Origin: Alphaproteobacteria bacterium
GTDB taxonomy: Bacteria; Pseudomonadota; Alphaproteobacteria; Reyranellales; Reyranellaceae
DNA length: 64,000 nt
Assembly (NCBI GenBank): GCA_016870115.1
Contig: VGCH01000011.1
Span: 1 to 64,000 of the forward strand
Direction: 5' to 3'
The notes under the pieces were generated by a model. The model worked only from the letters and a program-made list of their open reading frames with translations, ran no database searches and was not told the origin of the DNA. Position 1 is the stretch's first letter, and the number at the start of each line of letters is the position of its first letter. Of this stretch, positions 20,461 through 33,379 are shown in pieces. Made by a program: the position numbers and the translations under genes.

Positions 20461-22866
20461 TCAATGGGCCCGAAGTTCGCCCTTGGGCTCGGCCGCCGGC
20501 ACCGGGGTGGTGAGATCGTCCGGCCACTCGACCGCGACCAGCGGCTTGGTGAGCGCGTTGGCCAGGACCTCGTCCACGGTCGAGACGGAGATGATCTTCA
20601 GCCCCTTCTTCACATTGTCCGGGATCTCCGGCAGGTCGCGCTCGTTCTCCTTGGGGATCAGCACGGTCGTGAGACCGCCCCGCAGCGCCGCCAGCATCTT
20701 CTCCTTCAACCCGCCGATCGGCATGACCCGGCCGCGCAGGCTGATCTCACCCGTCATGGCGACGTCCTTGCGGACTGCCACGCCGCTCAGGGCCGATACG
20801 ATCGAGGTGATCATCGCGACACCCGCCGAGGGACCATCCTTCGGGGTCGCCCCCTCCGGCACGTGGATGTGGATGTCACGCCGCTCGAACACCGCCTTGG
20901 GGATGCCGAACGACCCGGCGCGGGAACGTACATAGGCGTTGGCCGCCTGCACCGACTCCTGCATCACGTCGCCCAGCTTGCCGGTTACCGTCATCCGGCC
21001 CTTGCCAGGCACGAGCACGGCTTCGACCTGCAGCAGCTCGCCGCCGACCTCGGTCCAGGCCAGGCCGGTCGTGATGCCGATCATGTCCTCGGCCTCGGCC
21101 TCACCGAAGCGGTGGCGACGGACCCCCGCGTACTTCTCAAGGTTCTTCGCGCCGATCTTCACCTTGGCCGTGCCCTTGAGCAGGATCTCCTTGGTCGCCT
21201 TGCGGCCGAGATTGGCGATCTCACGCTCCAGATTGCGGACGCCCGCCTCGCGCGTGTAGTAGCGCACCAGGTCGCGCACCGCGTCGTCGTGGATGTCGAG
21301 TTCGCTCGGCTTGAGGCCGTTCGCCTCGATCTGCTTCGGGATCAGATGCTTGCGGGCGATCGCCACCTTCTCGTCCTCGGTGTAGCCCGGCAGGCGGATG
21401 ATCTCCATGCGGTCGAGCAGCGGCTGCGCCATGCGCAGCGAGTTCGCCGTCGTGATGAACATCACGTTCGAGAGGTCGTAGTCGACCTCAAGATAGTGGT
21501 CGCTGAACGTGCCGTTCTGCTCGGGGTCAAGAACCTCGAGCAACGCCGACGACGGATCGCCGCGGAAGTCCGCGCCCAGCTTGTCGATCTCGTCGAGCAG
21601 GAAGAGCGGGTTCGACGACTTCGCCTTCTTCATGCTCTGGATGATCTTGCCGGGCAGCGAGCCGATGTAGGTACGCCGGTGGCCGCGGATCTCGGCCTCA
21701 TCGCGCACGCCGCCCAGCGACACGCGGATGAAGTTGCGTCCTGTCGCCTTGGCAATCGACTTGCCGAGCGAGGTCTTGCCGACGCCCGGCGGGCCGACGA
21801 GGCAGAGGATCGGGCCCTTCATTTTCTCGACGCGCTGCTGCACCGCGAGATACTCGAGGATGCGCTCCTTCACCTTCTCGAGCCCATGGTGGTCGGCGTC
21901 GAGCACGGCTTCGGCGTTCTTCAGGTCCTTGATAATGCGGGTCGGCTTGCGCCACGGAATCGACAGCAGCCACTCGAGGTAGTTGCGCACCACCGTCGCT
22001 TCGGCCGACATCGGGCTCATGGTCCGGAGCTTCTTCACCTCCGCCATGGCCTTCTCGCGCGCTTCCTTGCTCAGTCGCGTCTTCTTGATGCGCTTCTCCA
22101 GCTCGGAGACCTCGTCGCGACCGTCCTCGGTCTCGCCAAGCTCCTTCTGGATCGCCTTCATCTGCTCGTTGAGATAGTACTCGCGCTGGGTCTTCTCCAT
22201 CTGCCGCTTCACGCGGTTGCGGATCTTCTTCTCGACCTGCAGCACGCCGATCTCGCCTTCCATCATAGCGAGAATGCGCTCAAGGCGCTTGGCGACGGTG
22301 TCGAGCTCCAGCAGCTCCTGCTTGTCGGCGACCTTCATCGCGAGATGCGCGGAGATCGTGTCGGCGAGCTTGGCCGGCTCCTCGATCTTGTTGATCGAGA
22401 CCACGACCTCGGGCGGCACCTTCTTGTTCAGCTTCACATAGTTCTCGAACTCGCCCACGACCGACCGGGCAAGCGCCGTCAGCTCCGCCGGCTCGCTGTC
22501 GCCCTCGGGCATCTCGACGGCGCGGGCCTCGAAGAACTCGCTGCGGCCCGTGTAGGCGCCGAGCTTCACGCGCCGGCCGCCTTCGACCAGCACCTTCACC
22601 GTATCGTCGGGCAGCTTCAGGAGCTGCAGCACGGTGCCGAGCGTGCCGATATCGTAGATGTCCTCCGGACCCGGATCGTCCTGGCCGGCGTTCTTCTGGG
22701 CGACCAGCAGGATCTGCTTGTCGTCCTTCATGACCTCTTCCAGCGCCTTCACGCTCTTCTCGCGACCGACGAAGAGCGGAACGATCATGCCCGGAAACAC
22801 GACGATGTCGCGCAGCGGGAGCACGGGGTAGATGGTGCCGGCGGGGGTGGCGGCGCTCACGGTCAT
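20461..22866 (-). CDS. lon: endopeptidase La (Lon protease)
   Basis: An 801-residue ATP-dependent serine protease that degrades misfolded and regulatory proteins in the cytoplasm. The N-terminal LON substrate domain starts at [15 protein letters not shown] coiled-coil middle part follows ([20 protein letters not shown]). The AAA+ module has Walker [10 protein letters not shown] at 358-366. The C-terminal protease domain has catalytic Ser680 in PKDGPSAG (equivalent to Ser679 in E. coli) and the Lys region [10 protein letters not shown]. The length is standard. A heat-shock-type promoter precedes it at 22970-22998. Confidence 0.97.
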   Translation of the reverse strand: MTVSAATPAGTIYPVLPLRDIVVFPGMIVPLFVGREKSVKALEEVMKDDKQILLVAQKNAGQDDPGPEDIYDIGTLGTVLQLLKLPDDTVKVLVEGGRRVKLGAYTGRSEFFEARAVEMPEGDSEPAELTALARSVVGEFENYVKLNKKVPPEVVVSINKIEEPAKLADTISAHLAMKVADKQELLELDTVAKRLERILAMMEGEIGVLQVEKKIRNRVKRQMEKTQREYYLNEQMKAIQKELGETEDGRDEVSELEKRIKKTRLSKEAREKAMAEVKKLRTMSPMSAEATVVRNYLEWLLSIPWRKPTRIIKDLKNAEAVLDADHHGLEKVKERILEYLAVQQRVEKMKGPILCLVGPPGVGKTSLGKSIAKATGRNFIRVSLGGVRDEAEIRGHRRTYIGSLPGKIIQSMKKAKSSNPLFLLDEIDKLGADFRGDPSSALLEVLDPEQNGTFSDHYLEVDYDLSNVMFITTANSLRMAQPLLDRMEIIRLPGYTEDEKVAIARKHLIPKQIEANGLKPSELDIHDDAVRDLVRYYTREAGVRNLEREIANLGRKATKEILLKGTAKVKIGAKNLEKYAGVRRHRFGEAEAEDMIGITTGLAWTEVGGELLQVEAVLVPGKGRMTVTGKLGDVMQESVQAANAYVRSRAGSFGIPKAVFERRDIHIHVPEGATPKDGPSAGVAMITSIVSALSGVAVRKDVAMTGEISLRGRVMPIGGLKEKMLAALRGGLTTVLIPKENERDLPEIPDNVKKGLKIISVSTVDEVLANALTKPLVAVEWPDDLTTPVPAAEPKGELRAH

Positions 22867-22969
22867 GGTCCCTCACAATCTCCAGTCTATCGGTGAAGCC
22901 GCTCCGCCCCGCCATCGAGCCGCCCGAAGGGGCCGGTCACGACGGAAAAAGACGCGCGCTCCCCGTAAA

Positions 22970-22998
22970 ACATCGGCATTCGCTGGCGCTTGTTCAAG
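22970..22998 (-). promoter_or_regulatory. RpoH (sigma-32)-type promoter of lon
   Basis: On the minus strand CTTG (22998-22995), an 18-nt spacer and CCGATGT (22976-22970) match the alphaproteobacterial heat-shock consensus CTTG-N17/18-CYTATNT at all but one position. Transcription would start near 22963, about 97 nt upstream of the lon ATG. Heat-shock control of lon is well known in this class; the match here is by eye. Confidence 0.55.
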
Positions 22999-23009
22999 CC
23001 CGGCCTGTG

Positions 23010-23028
23010 AAAGGCGGGCTGCCCCGCC
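23010..23028 (-). terminator. probable terminator of clpX
   Basis: On the minus strand GGCGGG (23028-23023), loop GCAG, CCCGCC (23018-23013) is followed by TTTCAC, 11 nt after the clpX stop. The U run is short. It separates clpX from the lon promoter region. Confidence 0.45.
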
Positions 23029-23038
23029 AGTGCAAGAA

Positions 23039-24313
<1,275 letters not shown>

Positions 24314-24467
24314 GTGATTTACGCACCTCCGCTGGCGGGTCCGCCGCCACCGGGCGGCGGCGCAACCTCGCGCAACAGTATGTTAAACTCCGGGGCCGGA
24401 GCCCGACAACTTCAAAATGTTGTGTGTTCCGACCGCGCGGCGGAACAATCTGTCGCGGGTCAGCGCT

Positions 24468-25112
24468 TCACGCCGCAGCCTGGACGCTGGGCGGCGGGCG
24501 CTTCTCGAGCACATCGTCGATCAGCCCGAACTCTTTGGCTTCGGCCGGCGAGAAGAACTTGTCGCGCTCCATCGCCTGCTCGATCACCTCGATGGGCCGA
24601 CCGGTGTGTTCGACATACATGCGGTTAAGTCGCGCGCGCACGGCCAGTATCTCGCGGGCCTGGATCTCGATGTCGGTGGCCTGCCCCTGGGCGCCGCCCG
24701 AGGGCTGGTGGATCATCACTCGCGAGTTCGGCAACGCGAAGCGCTTGCCCTTCTCGCCGGCGCACAACAGCAGCGAGCCCATCGAGGCGGCCTGGCCGAA
24801 CACCAGGGTCGAGATCTGCGGCCGCACGTAACGCATCGTGTCGTAGATCGCGAGGCCTGATGTCACGACGCCGCCGGGCGAGTTGATATAGAAGGAAATG
24901 TCCTTGGTGGGGTTCTCGGCCTCCAGGAACAGCAGCTGGGCGCAGATCAGCCCGGCCACATGATCGTCGACCGGCCCGTTCAGGAAGACGATCCGCTCGC
25001 GCAGCAGACGCGACCAGATGTCGAACGAGCGTTCGCCGCGCGACGATTGCTCCACCACGATAGGGGTGAAGAAGTTGGCATGGACATCCATCGGGTCGCG
25101 GTCGCGAATCAT
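24468..25112 (-). CDS. clpP: ATP-dependent Clp protease proteolytic subunit
   Basis: A 214-residue serine peptidase that forms the 14-mer degradation chamber for ClpX and ClpA substrates. The catalytic triad is Ser110 ([10 protein letters not shown]), His135 (MIHQPSGG) and Asp184 (MERDKFFSP). The start chosen is ATG 25112, with AGGAG 8 nt upstream; the in-frame GTG at 25121 overlaps that Shine-Dalgarno. Gene order tig-clpP-clpX-lon-hup is the classic proteobacterial one. Confidence 0.97.
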   Translation of the reverse strand: MIRDRDPMDVHANFFTPIVVEQSSRGERSFDIWSRLLRERIVFLNGPVDDHVAGLICAQLLFLEAENPTKDISFYINSPGGVVTSGLAIYDTMRYVRPQISTLVFGQAASMGSLLLCAGEKGKRFALPNSRVMIHQPSGGAQGQATDIEIQAREILAVRARLNRMYVEHTGRPIEVIEQAMERDKFFSPAEAKEFGLIDDVLEKRPPPSVQAAA

Positions 25113-25187
25113 CGCCGGCACTCCTGAATTCGGTTCGCCCGAAAGGTGGCAGTCCGGCCGGCCCGGTTCAAGGCCGGCGGCGGGGGA

Positions 25188-26534
25188 TCAGTTCGCGGCG
25201 GGCTGCGCCGGAGCGTCCTCTTCGGCGGCGCGCGCGGCCTTCATCAGCTCGTCAGGCGCCACCGTCTTGTCGGCAACGCTGGCCAGCTCGAGAATGAAGT
25301 CCACCGTCTTCTCTTCGAACAGCGGTGCACGCAGCTGTTCCTTGAGTTCGGCATTCTTGCCGTAGAACTCCATTACCTGCCGCTCCTGGCCGGGATAGCG
25401 CATCGCCTCGCGCATCACCGCCTGGTTCAGCTCCTCGGGCGAGACCTCGATGCTGTTGGAGCGGCCGACATCGGCCAGCAACAGCCCGAGCCGCACGCGA
25501 CGCTCGGCGATGCCGCGGTACTCGCCACGCATCTTGTCCTCGTCGCCTTCCGGCTTCTTGCCGTTCTTCTTGGCTTCCTCGACGCGACTCCAGATCGCGT
25601 TGAACTCAGCCTCAACCAGCCCCTCGGGAACTGGGAACTTATGGCTGTCGGCCAGCTTGTCGAGGAGCTGACGCTTGATGATCGCGCGGCTCACCTGGGC
25701 ATAGTCTTGGCCGATCCGGTCAGACACCGCCTTGCGCATGGCATCCAGCGTCTCGAAGCCCGCCTTCTTGGCCAGCTCATCGTCCGGCATGCGATCGACG
25801 TACTCGCGGATTTCCTTGATCGTGCAGGCAAAGACCGCGTCCTTGCCGGCCAGCTCCTTGGCGCCGTACTCGGCGGGGAACGTCACCTTGACGTCAACCG
25901 ACTTGCCGGCTTCCGCGCCGATCAGTTGATCCTCGAAGCCCGGAATGAACGAGCCCGAACCGAGATCCAGCGTGTAGTCCGTCGCGCTGCCGCCGGGGAA
26001 CGGCGTGCCATCGATGCTGCCCACGAAATCGAGCTTGATCGCGTCGCCGGACTTTGCGGGGCGCGCCGGATCGACCGGCTTCTGCTCGCGATTGCCCTTG
26101 GCGATACGATCCAGCGCGTCGCCCACTTCCTTGTCCGTGACCTCAGCCTTCAGCCGCTCCAGCGCCACGCCGGAGAAATCGAGCTTGCCGATCTCGGGCA
26201 GCACCTCGATGGCCACCTCAAACTCGATGTCCTTGCCCTCTTCAAGCTGCTTCAGGTCGACGCGCGGCTGCAACGCGGGCTTCAGTCCGCGATCCTCGAT
26301 CGCCTTGGCCGTGCTGGTGTTGACGGCCTGCTCGACCGCCTCGCCGAACAGGGCCTGGCCGTACTGCTTCTTCAGGAGGCTCATCGGCACCTTGCCGGGG
26401 CGGAAGCCCGGGAGCTGCGCGGTCCGCGCCATCTCGCCCAGGCGTTCGTCGATCTTCCCGGCGAGGTCCGCCGCCGGCACGACGATCTTGAATTGCCGCT
26501 TCAGGCCCTCAGCCGACAGTTCCGTAACCTGCAT
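25188..26534 (-). CDS. tig: trigger factor
   Basis: A 448-residue ribosome-associated chaperone and peptidyl-prolyl isomerase. The ribosome-binding signature GFRPGKVPMSLLKK lies near residue 45, the FKBP-like domain is central (SGDAIKLDFVGSIDGTPFPG), and the C-terminal chaperone arms are helical. The C-terminus is acidic and alanine-rich (AAEEDAPAQPAAN). The start is the ATG at 26534 (MQVTELSAEGLKR). The longer open frame continues through the tRNA-Leu gene and is spurious. Confidence 0.96.
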   Translation of the reverse strand: MQVTELSAEGLKRQFKIVVPAADLAGKIDERLGEMARTAQLPGFRPGKVPMSLLKKQYGQALFGEAVEQAVNTSTAKAIEDRGLKPALQPRVDLKQLEEGKDIEFEVAIEVLPEIGKLDFSGVALERLKAEVTDKEVGDALDRIAKGNREQKPVDPARPAKSGDAIKLDFVGSIDGTPFPGGSATDYTLDLGSGSFIPGFEDQLIGAEAGKSVDVKVTFPAEYGAKELAGKDAVFACTIKEIREYVDRMPDDELAKKAGFETLDAMRKAVSDRIGQDYAQVSRAIIKRQLLDKLADSHKFPVPEGLVEAEFNAIWSRVEEAKKNGKKPEGDEDKMRGEYRGIAERRVRLGLLLADVGRSNSIEVSPEELNQAVMREAMRYPGQERQVMEFYGKNAELKEQLRAPLFEEKTVDFILELASVADKTVAPDELMKAARAAEEDAPAQPAAN

Positions 26535-26572
26535 GATCCCACTTCCGTTTCTCTGGCGTCGGTCGACCGGGC

Positions 26573-26657
26573 TGGTGCGGGCGGAGGGACTTGAACCCCC
26601 ACGCCTTGCGGCACGAGAACCTAAATCTCGCGTGTCTGCCAATTTCACCACGCCCGC
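26573..26657 (-). tRNA. tRNA-Leu (TAG)
   Basis: An 85-nt class II tRNA on the minus strand. The acceptor is GCGGGCG/CGCCCGC, and the anticodon loop TTTAGGT sits on a CGAGA/TCTCG stem (anticodon TAG). A long variable arm, TGCCGCAAGGCG, and the T-arm GGGTTCAAGTCCC follow. Discriminator A and CCA are encoded. It lies 38 nt upstream of the tig start. Confidence 0.97.
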
Positions 26658-26728
26658 CCGGCGCATTGCCGGCGCCGCAGGGCGCCGGATCGCGGGGGGT
26701 ATTAGCCCGGGCCCCCCGACCGGTCAAT

Positions 26729-28252
26729 TCAGCGATCGCGGGTGGCGATATGGGCTTCGGCCAGGGCCGCTTCGAGGGCATGTGGCAGGTGCTCGATCAG
26801 GTCTTCGGCCACCAGCCCATGCGGCCCGAACTGGTAGGCGCACTCGCCGTGGAGCCAGGAGGCGGCCGCGCCCGCCGCCAGCGGCATGACCCCGCCCGCC
26901 ATCAAGCCGACCGCAATGCCGGCCAGGACATCGCCGGACCCCGCCGTCGCCAGCGACGCTGGCGCATGGTCATTGATGACCGCCCGGCCATCCGGCGCGG
27001 CGATCACCGTATCGGGTCCCTTCAGCACCACCGTCATGCCGCTGCGGGCGGCGGCTTCGCGTGCCCGGGCGAGCTTGCCGGGGCGATGGGCGAGGTCGGG
27101 AAAGAGCCTGGCGAACTCACCTTCGTGCGGCGTGATGAGCACGGGACCCGTCACCGCCTCGAACAGCGTGTCGGGATCGGCGGCGAAGGCGGTCAGCGCA
27201 TCGGCATCGAGCACCGTCGCCCGCCCCGTCGCGAGCGCGGCCAGTGTGGAACGGCGGGTGCGGTCATTTACGCCGCTGCCCGGCCCGATCAGAAGGGCGG
27301 ACCGGCGCGGATCCTCCAACAGGCGCGCAAACGCGCCGCCGGAATCGCAAGCCACGACCAGATTGCCTGGCTCCGCCGCCTGGAACACCGGCATCACGCC
27401 ACGCGGCGAGGCGATGGTGGCGAGCCCCGCCCCGGCGCGGCGCGCCGCGAGCGCGGCGAGCCTCGCCGCGCCGGTTGCGTGCGCGCCCGCCAGCAGCGTG
27501 ACGTGTCCGCGCCGATACTTGTGATCCTCAAGCCGCGCCGTGGGCAGCGTCTCGCGCCACAGCGGCACGCCGTTCATCCATTGCCGCGGCGCGATCTCCT
27601 CCAGCACGTCGCGCGGCACACCGATGTCGGCCACGATCAGCTCGCCGCACATCGCACGGCCCGTCGCGCTGGCGTGTCCAGGTTTGGCACGGAAGAAAGT
27701 GACAGTCGCGCGGGCTTCCATTGCGCAGCCCATGATCTCGCCGGTGTCACCGCTCATGCCGCTCGGCACATCCACGGCGATGACATCGAGGCCACGCGCC
27801 CGCGCGCGCCCGACAAGCGCGGCGGCCTCGCCCACGAGCGGACGCGCGAGACCGGCGCCGAAGAGCGCGTCCACCACGATTGGATCGTCAGCCAGCAGAT
27901 CGGGTGACGCCGGATCGACGGCGCCCTCCCACAGCGAGGCTGCCCACGCGGCATCGCCGCGCAACTCGGCGAGATCGCCCAGCAGTCCAACGCGCACAGG
28001 CCAGCCGAGCGAGGCGAGGTGCCGTGCCGCGACGAAGCCGTCACCGCCATTGTTGCCTGGACCGCACAAGACGGTGAGCGGCTGCGGCATGAAGCGATCC
28101 TGGACCGTCCGCGCGACGGCCGCGCCGGCGGCCTCCATCAATTCGGTGCCTGAGGTTCCAGCCGCCATTGCCAAGCGATCTGCCATGGCCATTTCGGCGC
28201 AGCTCAGCAGGACGAGGTCATCGTCCGGCAGCAGGTCGATTTCGTCGGTCAT
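26729..28252 (-). CDS. nnr: bifunctional NAD(P)H-hydrate repair enzyme (epimerase + ADP-dependent dehydratase)
   Basis: A 507-residue two-domain enzyme that repairs damaged NADHX and NADPHX. The N-terminal YjeF_N epimerase domain (about 1-220) contains ELMEAAGAAVAR, LCGPGNNGGDGFVAARHL and VDVPSGMSGDTGEIMG. The C-terminal YjeF_C kinase-like dehydratase (about 230-500) has KYRRGHVTLLAG, LIGPGSG, TPHEGEFARLF and ATAGSGDVLAGI. The start is ATG 28252 (MTDEIDLLPDDD); upstream codons run into tRNA-His. It lies between tRNA-Leu and tRNA-His. Confidence 0.94.
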   Translation of the reverse strand: MTDEIDLLPDDDLVLLSCAEMAMADRLAMAAGTSGTELMEAAGAAVARTVQDRFMPQPLTVLCGPGNNGGDGFVAARHLASLGWPVRVGLLGDLAELRGDAAWAASLWEGAVDPASPDLLADDPIVVDALFGAGLARPLVGEAAALVGRARARGLDVIAVDVPSGMSGDTGEIMGCAMEARATVTFFRAKPGHASATGRAMCGELIVADIGVPRDVLEEIAPRQWMNGVPLWRETLPTARLEDHKYRRGHVTLLAGAHATGAARLAALAARRAGAGLATIASPRGVMPVFQAAEPGNLVVACDSGGAFARLLEDPRRSALLIGPGSGVNDRTRRSTLAALATGRATVLDADALTAFAADPDTLFEAVTGPVLITPHEGEFARLFPDLAHRPGKLARAREAAARSGMTVVLKGPDTVIAAPDGRAVINDHAPASLATAGSGDVLAGIAVGLMAGGVMPLAAGAAASWLHGECAYQFGPHGLVAEDLIEHLPHALEAALAEAHIATRDR

Positions 28253-28273
28253 CGGAGCCGAAGAGCGCGGGGT

Positions 28274-28351
28274 TGGGGCGGCCGACCGGACTTGAACCGG
28301 CGGCATCCAGAATCACAATCTGGCGCTCTAACCAACTGAGCTACGGCCGCC
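28274..28351 (-). tRNA. tRNA-His (GTG)
   Basis: A 78-nt cloverleaf on the minus strand. The acceptor is GCGGCCG/CGGCCGC, with an extra 5' G (G-1, from position 28351) facing discriminator C73, the histidine identity pair. The anticodon loop is TTGTGAT on a CCAGA/TCTGG stem (anticodon GTG). CCA is encoded. It lies just upstream of nnr. Confidence 0.97.
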
Positions 28352-28403
28352 ACCGAAGCGCTCCCGTCAAGGGGCGCCTTCCTACTCCGGGGCGACCGGA
28401 GCG

Positions 28404-29087
28404 TCAAGAAATCGGGTCGACCGGCAGGATGCGCTCGACGCACTCCTTCCACGCCACGATTCCTTCGTCGACCGAGAGGCCGTGGACATGCCGCATGCGC
28501 GACCAGCTCTCGTAATCCGTGAGCGACTCGAGTGCGACGAGGGTGCGGCGCCGACGAGCTTCGTCGAGAGCGGCGAGTTCGGGTGCGTACATCAGCTCCA
28601 TGCGCTTCCACGTGACCTCACGGGCAAGCTGGACTCGCTCCTCAAGATCACGCGATTCGTGGCGGTGCGCGACCAGGGCGCGCCACAGTGGCAGCCACTC
28701 TTCGCACGTGTGGGCGCGGGTCTCGACCTGGGCGTGGATACGGCTCGCGCGGTCGCCGTCTACGTTGCGCGCCGGCGCCCGCTTGATCGCCGCCTCCATC
28801 GCGACATCCGCCGCGGCGAGACGCAACGCGTGGAGATCGGGGAAGCGCTGGAACACCGAGCGCACCGAGTAGCCCGCGCGATCCGCGATCTGCACCGCCG
28901 TCGGCATGTTGGGGTGCTCGCGCAGCAGCAGCAGGAACGCTTCGATGATCAGCAGCCGCGTGCGCTCTGAACGCAGGCGACGGCCATCGACACGGTCTGG
29001 CTTCCGCAGCGGCGGGAGGGAAACCGAAGATGGGGCAAGGGGCTCGCGCGCACGGGCGGCGAGGCCGGGATCGACGAACATATCCAT
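28404..29087 (-). CDS. TetR-type transcriptional regulator
   Basis: A 227-residue protein with an N-terminal low-complexity stretch, then a TetR-like helix-turn-helix at about residues 36-82 (LIIEAFLLLLREHPNMPT, then VQIADRAGYSVRSVFQRFPD). The rest is helical with several conserved Trp residues, as in ligand-binding domains. The start is uncertain: ATG 29087 or 29081 seems better than 29144, because the region above is AT-rich and noncoding in look. The aminotransferase gene is upstream on the same strand. The ligand and target are unknown. Confidence 0.7.
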   Translation of the reverse strand: MDMFVDPGLAARAREPLAPSSVSLPPLRKPDRVDGRRLRSERTRLLIIEAFLLLLREHPNMPTAVQIADRAGYSVRSVFQRFPDLHALRLAAADVAMEAAIKRAPARNVDGDRASRIHAQVETRAHTCEEWLPLWRALVAHRHESRDLEERVQLAREVTWKRMELMYAPELAALDEARRRRTLVALESLTDYESWSRMRHVHGLSVDEGIVAWKECVERILPVDPIS

Positions 29088-29218
29088 GACAGGGCTCGCG
29101 AAAAAGAATGAATGGACTGAAAAAACAGACTGAAAAATTGCCAATCGGCTGCAGAAGGATACGCGCGTCGCCGGTGAATCGAATGCCCCGTTTTGTATCG
29201 ATTGGTTCGGCGCCTCCC

Positions 29219-30921
<1,703 letters not shown>

Positions 30922-30977
30922 GAGGCGGCCCTCGGGCCGCGCCTGATCGACAACCGCAACAGAAGGACTGGGAAAAA

Positions 30978-32384
30978 ATGGACGCGAAACAGGTTCTGGC
31001 GATGATCAAGGAGAAGGACGTGAAGTTTGTGGACTTCCGCTTCACCGATCCTCGCGGCAAGTGGCAGCACACGGCGCGCATGGCGTCGGCCACCGACGAG
31101 GGCACCTTCGCCGACGGCGTGATGTTCGACGGCTCCTCGATCGCCGGCTGGAAGGCGATCAACGAGTCCGACATGATCCTGATGCCCGATCCCGCGACCG
31201 CCGTGCTCGACCCGTTTGCGGCGCAGACCACGCTGATCATCAGCTGCGACGTCGTGGAGCCCTCGACCGGCCAGCTCTACGCCCGTTGCCCGCGCTCGAC
31301 CGCCAAGCGCGCGGAGTCCTTCATGAAGTCGTCGGGCATCGGCGACACGGCGGTGTTCGGCCCCGAGCTCGAGTTCTTCGTGTTCGACGACGTGCGCTAC
31401 GACGTCACGATGGGCGGCAGCTTCTATAGTGTCTCGTCGAACGAGTCGCCGTGGAACACCGGCATCGCGGTCGAGGGTGGCAACCTCGCGCACCGTCCCG
31501 CCGTCAAGGGCGGTTACTTCCCCGTCCAGCCGGTCGACACGCACAACGACCTGCGCGCCGAGATGATGCAGGTCTGCACCGACATGGGCATCGTGATGGA
31601 GATCCACCATCACGAAGTCGCGCCGGCGCAGAACGAGCTCGGCTTCCGCTTCGACACGCTGGTGAAGACCGCCGACAACGTGCAGAAGTACAAGTACTCG
31701 CTGCACAACGTCGCCCACAGCTACGGCAAGACGCTGACCTTCATGCCGAAGCCGATCTACGGCGACAACGGCTCGGGCATGCACACCCACCAGTCGATCT
31801 GGAAGGGCGGCAAGCCGCTGTTCGCGGGTTCGGGCTACGCCGACCTGTCGGAGACGGCGCTCTACTACATCGGCGGCATCATCAAGCACGCCAAGGCGCT
31901 GAACGCCTTCACCAACGCCAGCACCAACTCCTACAAGCGCGTGATCCCGGGCTTCGAGGCGCCGGTGCTGCTGGCCTACTCCTCGCGCAACCGCTCGGCC
32001 TCGTGCCGCATCCCCTACTCGGCCTCGCCGAAGGGCAAGCGCGTCGAGGTCCGCTTCCCCGATCCGTCGGCCAATCCGTATCTCGCTTTCGCGGCGATGC
32101 TGATGGCCGGCATCGACGGCATCCAGAACAAGATCCATCCGGGCGACCCGATGGACAAGAACCTCTACGACCTGCCGCCGGAGGAGCTCTCCAAGGTTCC
32201 GACCGTCGCGGGCTCGCTGCGCGAGGCGCTGAACGCACTCGACGCGGACCGCAGCTTCCTCACAAAGGGCGGTGTGTTCACCGACGACCAGATCGACGCC
32301 TACATGGAACTCAAGTGGGAAGAGGTCTACGCCTGGGAACACCAGCCGGCCCCGATCGAGTACAAGATGTACTACTCGGTCTGA
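30978..32384 (+). CDS. glnA: type I glutamine synthetase
   Basis: A 468-residue dodecameric enzyme that makes glutamine from glutamate, ammonia and ATP. The start is ATG 30978 ([19 protein letters not shown]), 56 nt after glnB. Signatures are [13 protein letters not shown], the catalytic-site [11 protein letters not shown], the Glu/His region [19 protein letters not shown], and the ATP-site [19 protein letters not shown]. The adenylylation site Tyr397 is in [10 protein letters not shown], so activity is probably tuned by GlnE. A terminator follows at 32410. Confidence 0.97.
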   Translation: MDAKQVLAMIKEKDVKFVDFRFTDPRGKWQHTARMASATDEGTFADGVMFDGSSIAGWKAINESDMILMPDPATAVLDPFAAQTTLIISCDVVEPSTGQLYARCPRSTAKRAESFMKSSGIGDTAVFGPELEFFVFDDVRYDVTMGGSFYSVSSNESPWNTGIAVEGGNLAHRPAVKGGYFPVQPVDTHNDLRAEMMQVCTDMGIVMEIHHHEVAPAQNELGFRFDTLVKTADNVQKYKYSLHNVAHSYGKTLTFMPKPIYGDNGSGMHTHQSIWKGGKPLFAGSGYADLSETALYYIGGIIKHAKALNAFTNASTNSYKRVIPGFEAPVLLAYSSRNRSASCRIPYSASPKGKRVEVRFPDPSANPYLAFAAMLMAGIDGIQNKIHPGDPMDKNLYDLPPEELSKVPTVAGSLREALNALDADRSFLTKGGVFTDDQIDAYMELKWEEVYAWEHQPAPIEYKMYYSV

Positions 32385-32409
32385 GCAACCGCTCCGATCT
32401 GCGACCGAA

Positions 32410-32440
32410 GGGGCCCGCCAACGCGGGCCCCTTTTTCTTT
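32410..32440 (+). terminator. intrinsic terminator of glnBA
   Basis: GGGGCCCGC (32410-32418), loop CAAC, GCGGGCCCC (32423-32431) forms a perfect 9-bp stem followed by TTTTTCTTT. It lies 26 nt after the glnA stop and is a textbook rho-independent terminator. Confidence 0.9.
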
Positions 32441-32512
32441 GTCTGAGAGGTGACTTCCTCCGCCTCGGATCCCATGCAAGTCTGCCCGCCCTTAGAGAAT
32501 TTGGAGCAGGCG

Positions 32513-33379
32513 ATGGCGGACGAAATGGCGCGGGCGATGGAGACGCTCAGGCCCTGGATCGGGCGGGTACGCACGATCGAGGACGATGTTGCGATGCCGA
32601 TGGTCCGCCGCATCGCCGCGACCTTCGACGTCGATCCCGACTCGATCAAGCCGGGCGACGCGCTGCCACCGCACTGGTTCTCCCTCTTCTTCGTCGACAT
32701 CGCCAAGCAGTCCGACCTGCGCGAGGACGGTCACGCCCGGGGCGGCGTGGTTCTGCCGCCGATCCCCATGCCGCGCCGCATGGGCGCGGGGCGCCGGCTC
32801 AAGGTGCTGGACCGGCTGCGTGCCGCGCGGCCCGCGGTACGGCGCTCCGAGGTGGTCGATATCGTTCCCAAGACCGGGCGCTCGGGCAGCATCTTCGTGC
32901 TGACGCTGCGCAACACGGTCGAGCAGGAAGGCCGGACGATCGCGATCGACGAGTTCGACGCGATCTATCGCGAGGCCACGCCGCCCGGGCAGAAGACGAC
33001 GGCGACGGTGGCGGTCCCAGCTCCCACTGACAACACCTGGGCGGACACCGTGTTGCTCAGCGAGACGCTGGTGTTCCGCTACTCCGCCATCACCTGGAAC
33101 GCACATCGCATCCACTACGACTCCGACTATTGCCGGACCGTCGAAGGCTACGCCCACACCGTCCAGAATGGCGGCCTCACCATGCATTTGATGGTCGATG
33201 CCGCGCTCAAACGCGCACCGGGCGAACTGCGCAGCGTCACCGCGCGGCTGACCTCGCCGGTGTTCGTCGGCGACAGCGCGCGCTTCTGCGGCTACCCGGC
33301 AAAGGACGGCCGCATGCGCGTCTTCGTCGCCGACAAGAACGGCGCGCTGTGTGGCGAGATGGATCTGGAGTTCGCCTGA
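32513..33379 (+). CDS. FAS1-like/HTD2-type hydratase (itaconyl-CoA or mesaconyl-C4-CoA hydratase-like)
   Basis: A 288-residue double hot-dog protein that should add or remove water on a CoA ester. The start ATG 32513 (MADEMARAMETLRPW) has GGAG 7 nt upstream; the frame to 32450 lacks such a signal. The N-terminal half is a FAS1-like dehydratase domain with LPPHWFSLFF. The C-terminal half has the hydratase motif RYSAITWNAHRIHYDSDY with the catalytic His. Related enzymes act on mesaconyl-C4-CoA in the 3-hydroxypropionate cycle or on itaconyl-CoA. The following CoA-transferase overlaps by one base (TGATG) and a CitE-like lyase comes next, which favours itaconate or citramalate catabolism; this is inference. 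Confidence 0.8.
   Translation: MADEMARAMETLRPWIGRVRTIEDDVAMPMVRRIAATFDVDPDSIKPGDALPPHWFSLFFVDIAKQSDLREDGHARGGVVLPPIPMPRRMGAGRRLKVLDRLRAARPAVRRSEVVDIVPKTGRSGSIFVLTLRNTVEQEGRTIAIDEFDAIYREATPPGQKTTATVAVPAPTDNTWADTVLLSETLVFRYSAITWNAHRIHYDSDYCRTVEGYAHTVQNGGLTMHLMVDAALKRAPGELRSVTARLTSPVFVGDSARFCGYPAKDGRMRVFVADKNGALCGEMDLEFA

Noticed and set aside
26573-26657. tRNA-Leu as an integration site (attB)
   Set aside because: No integrase and no repeated tRNA 3' fragment was seen nearby; flanks are core genes.
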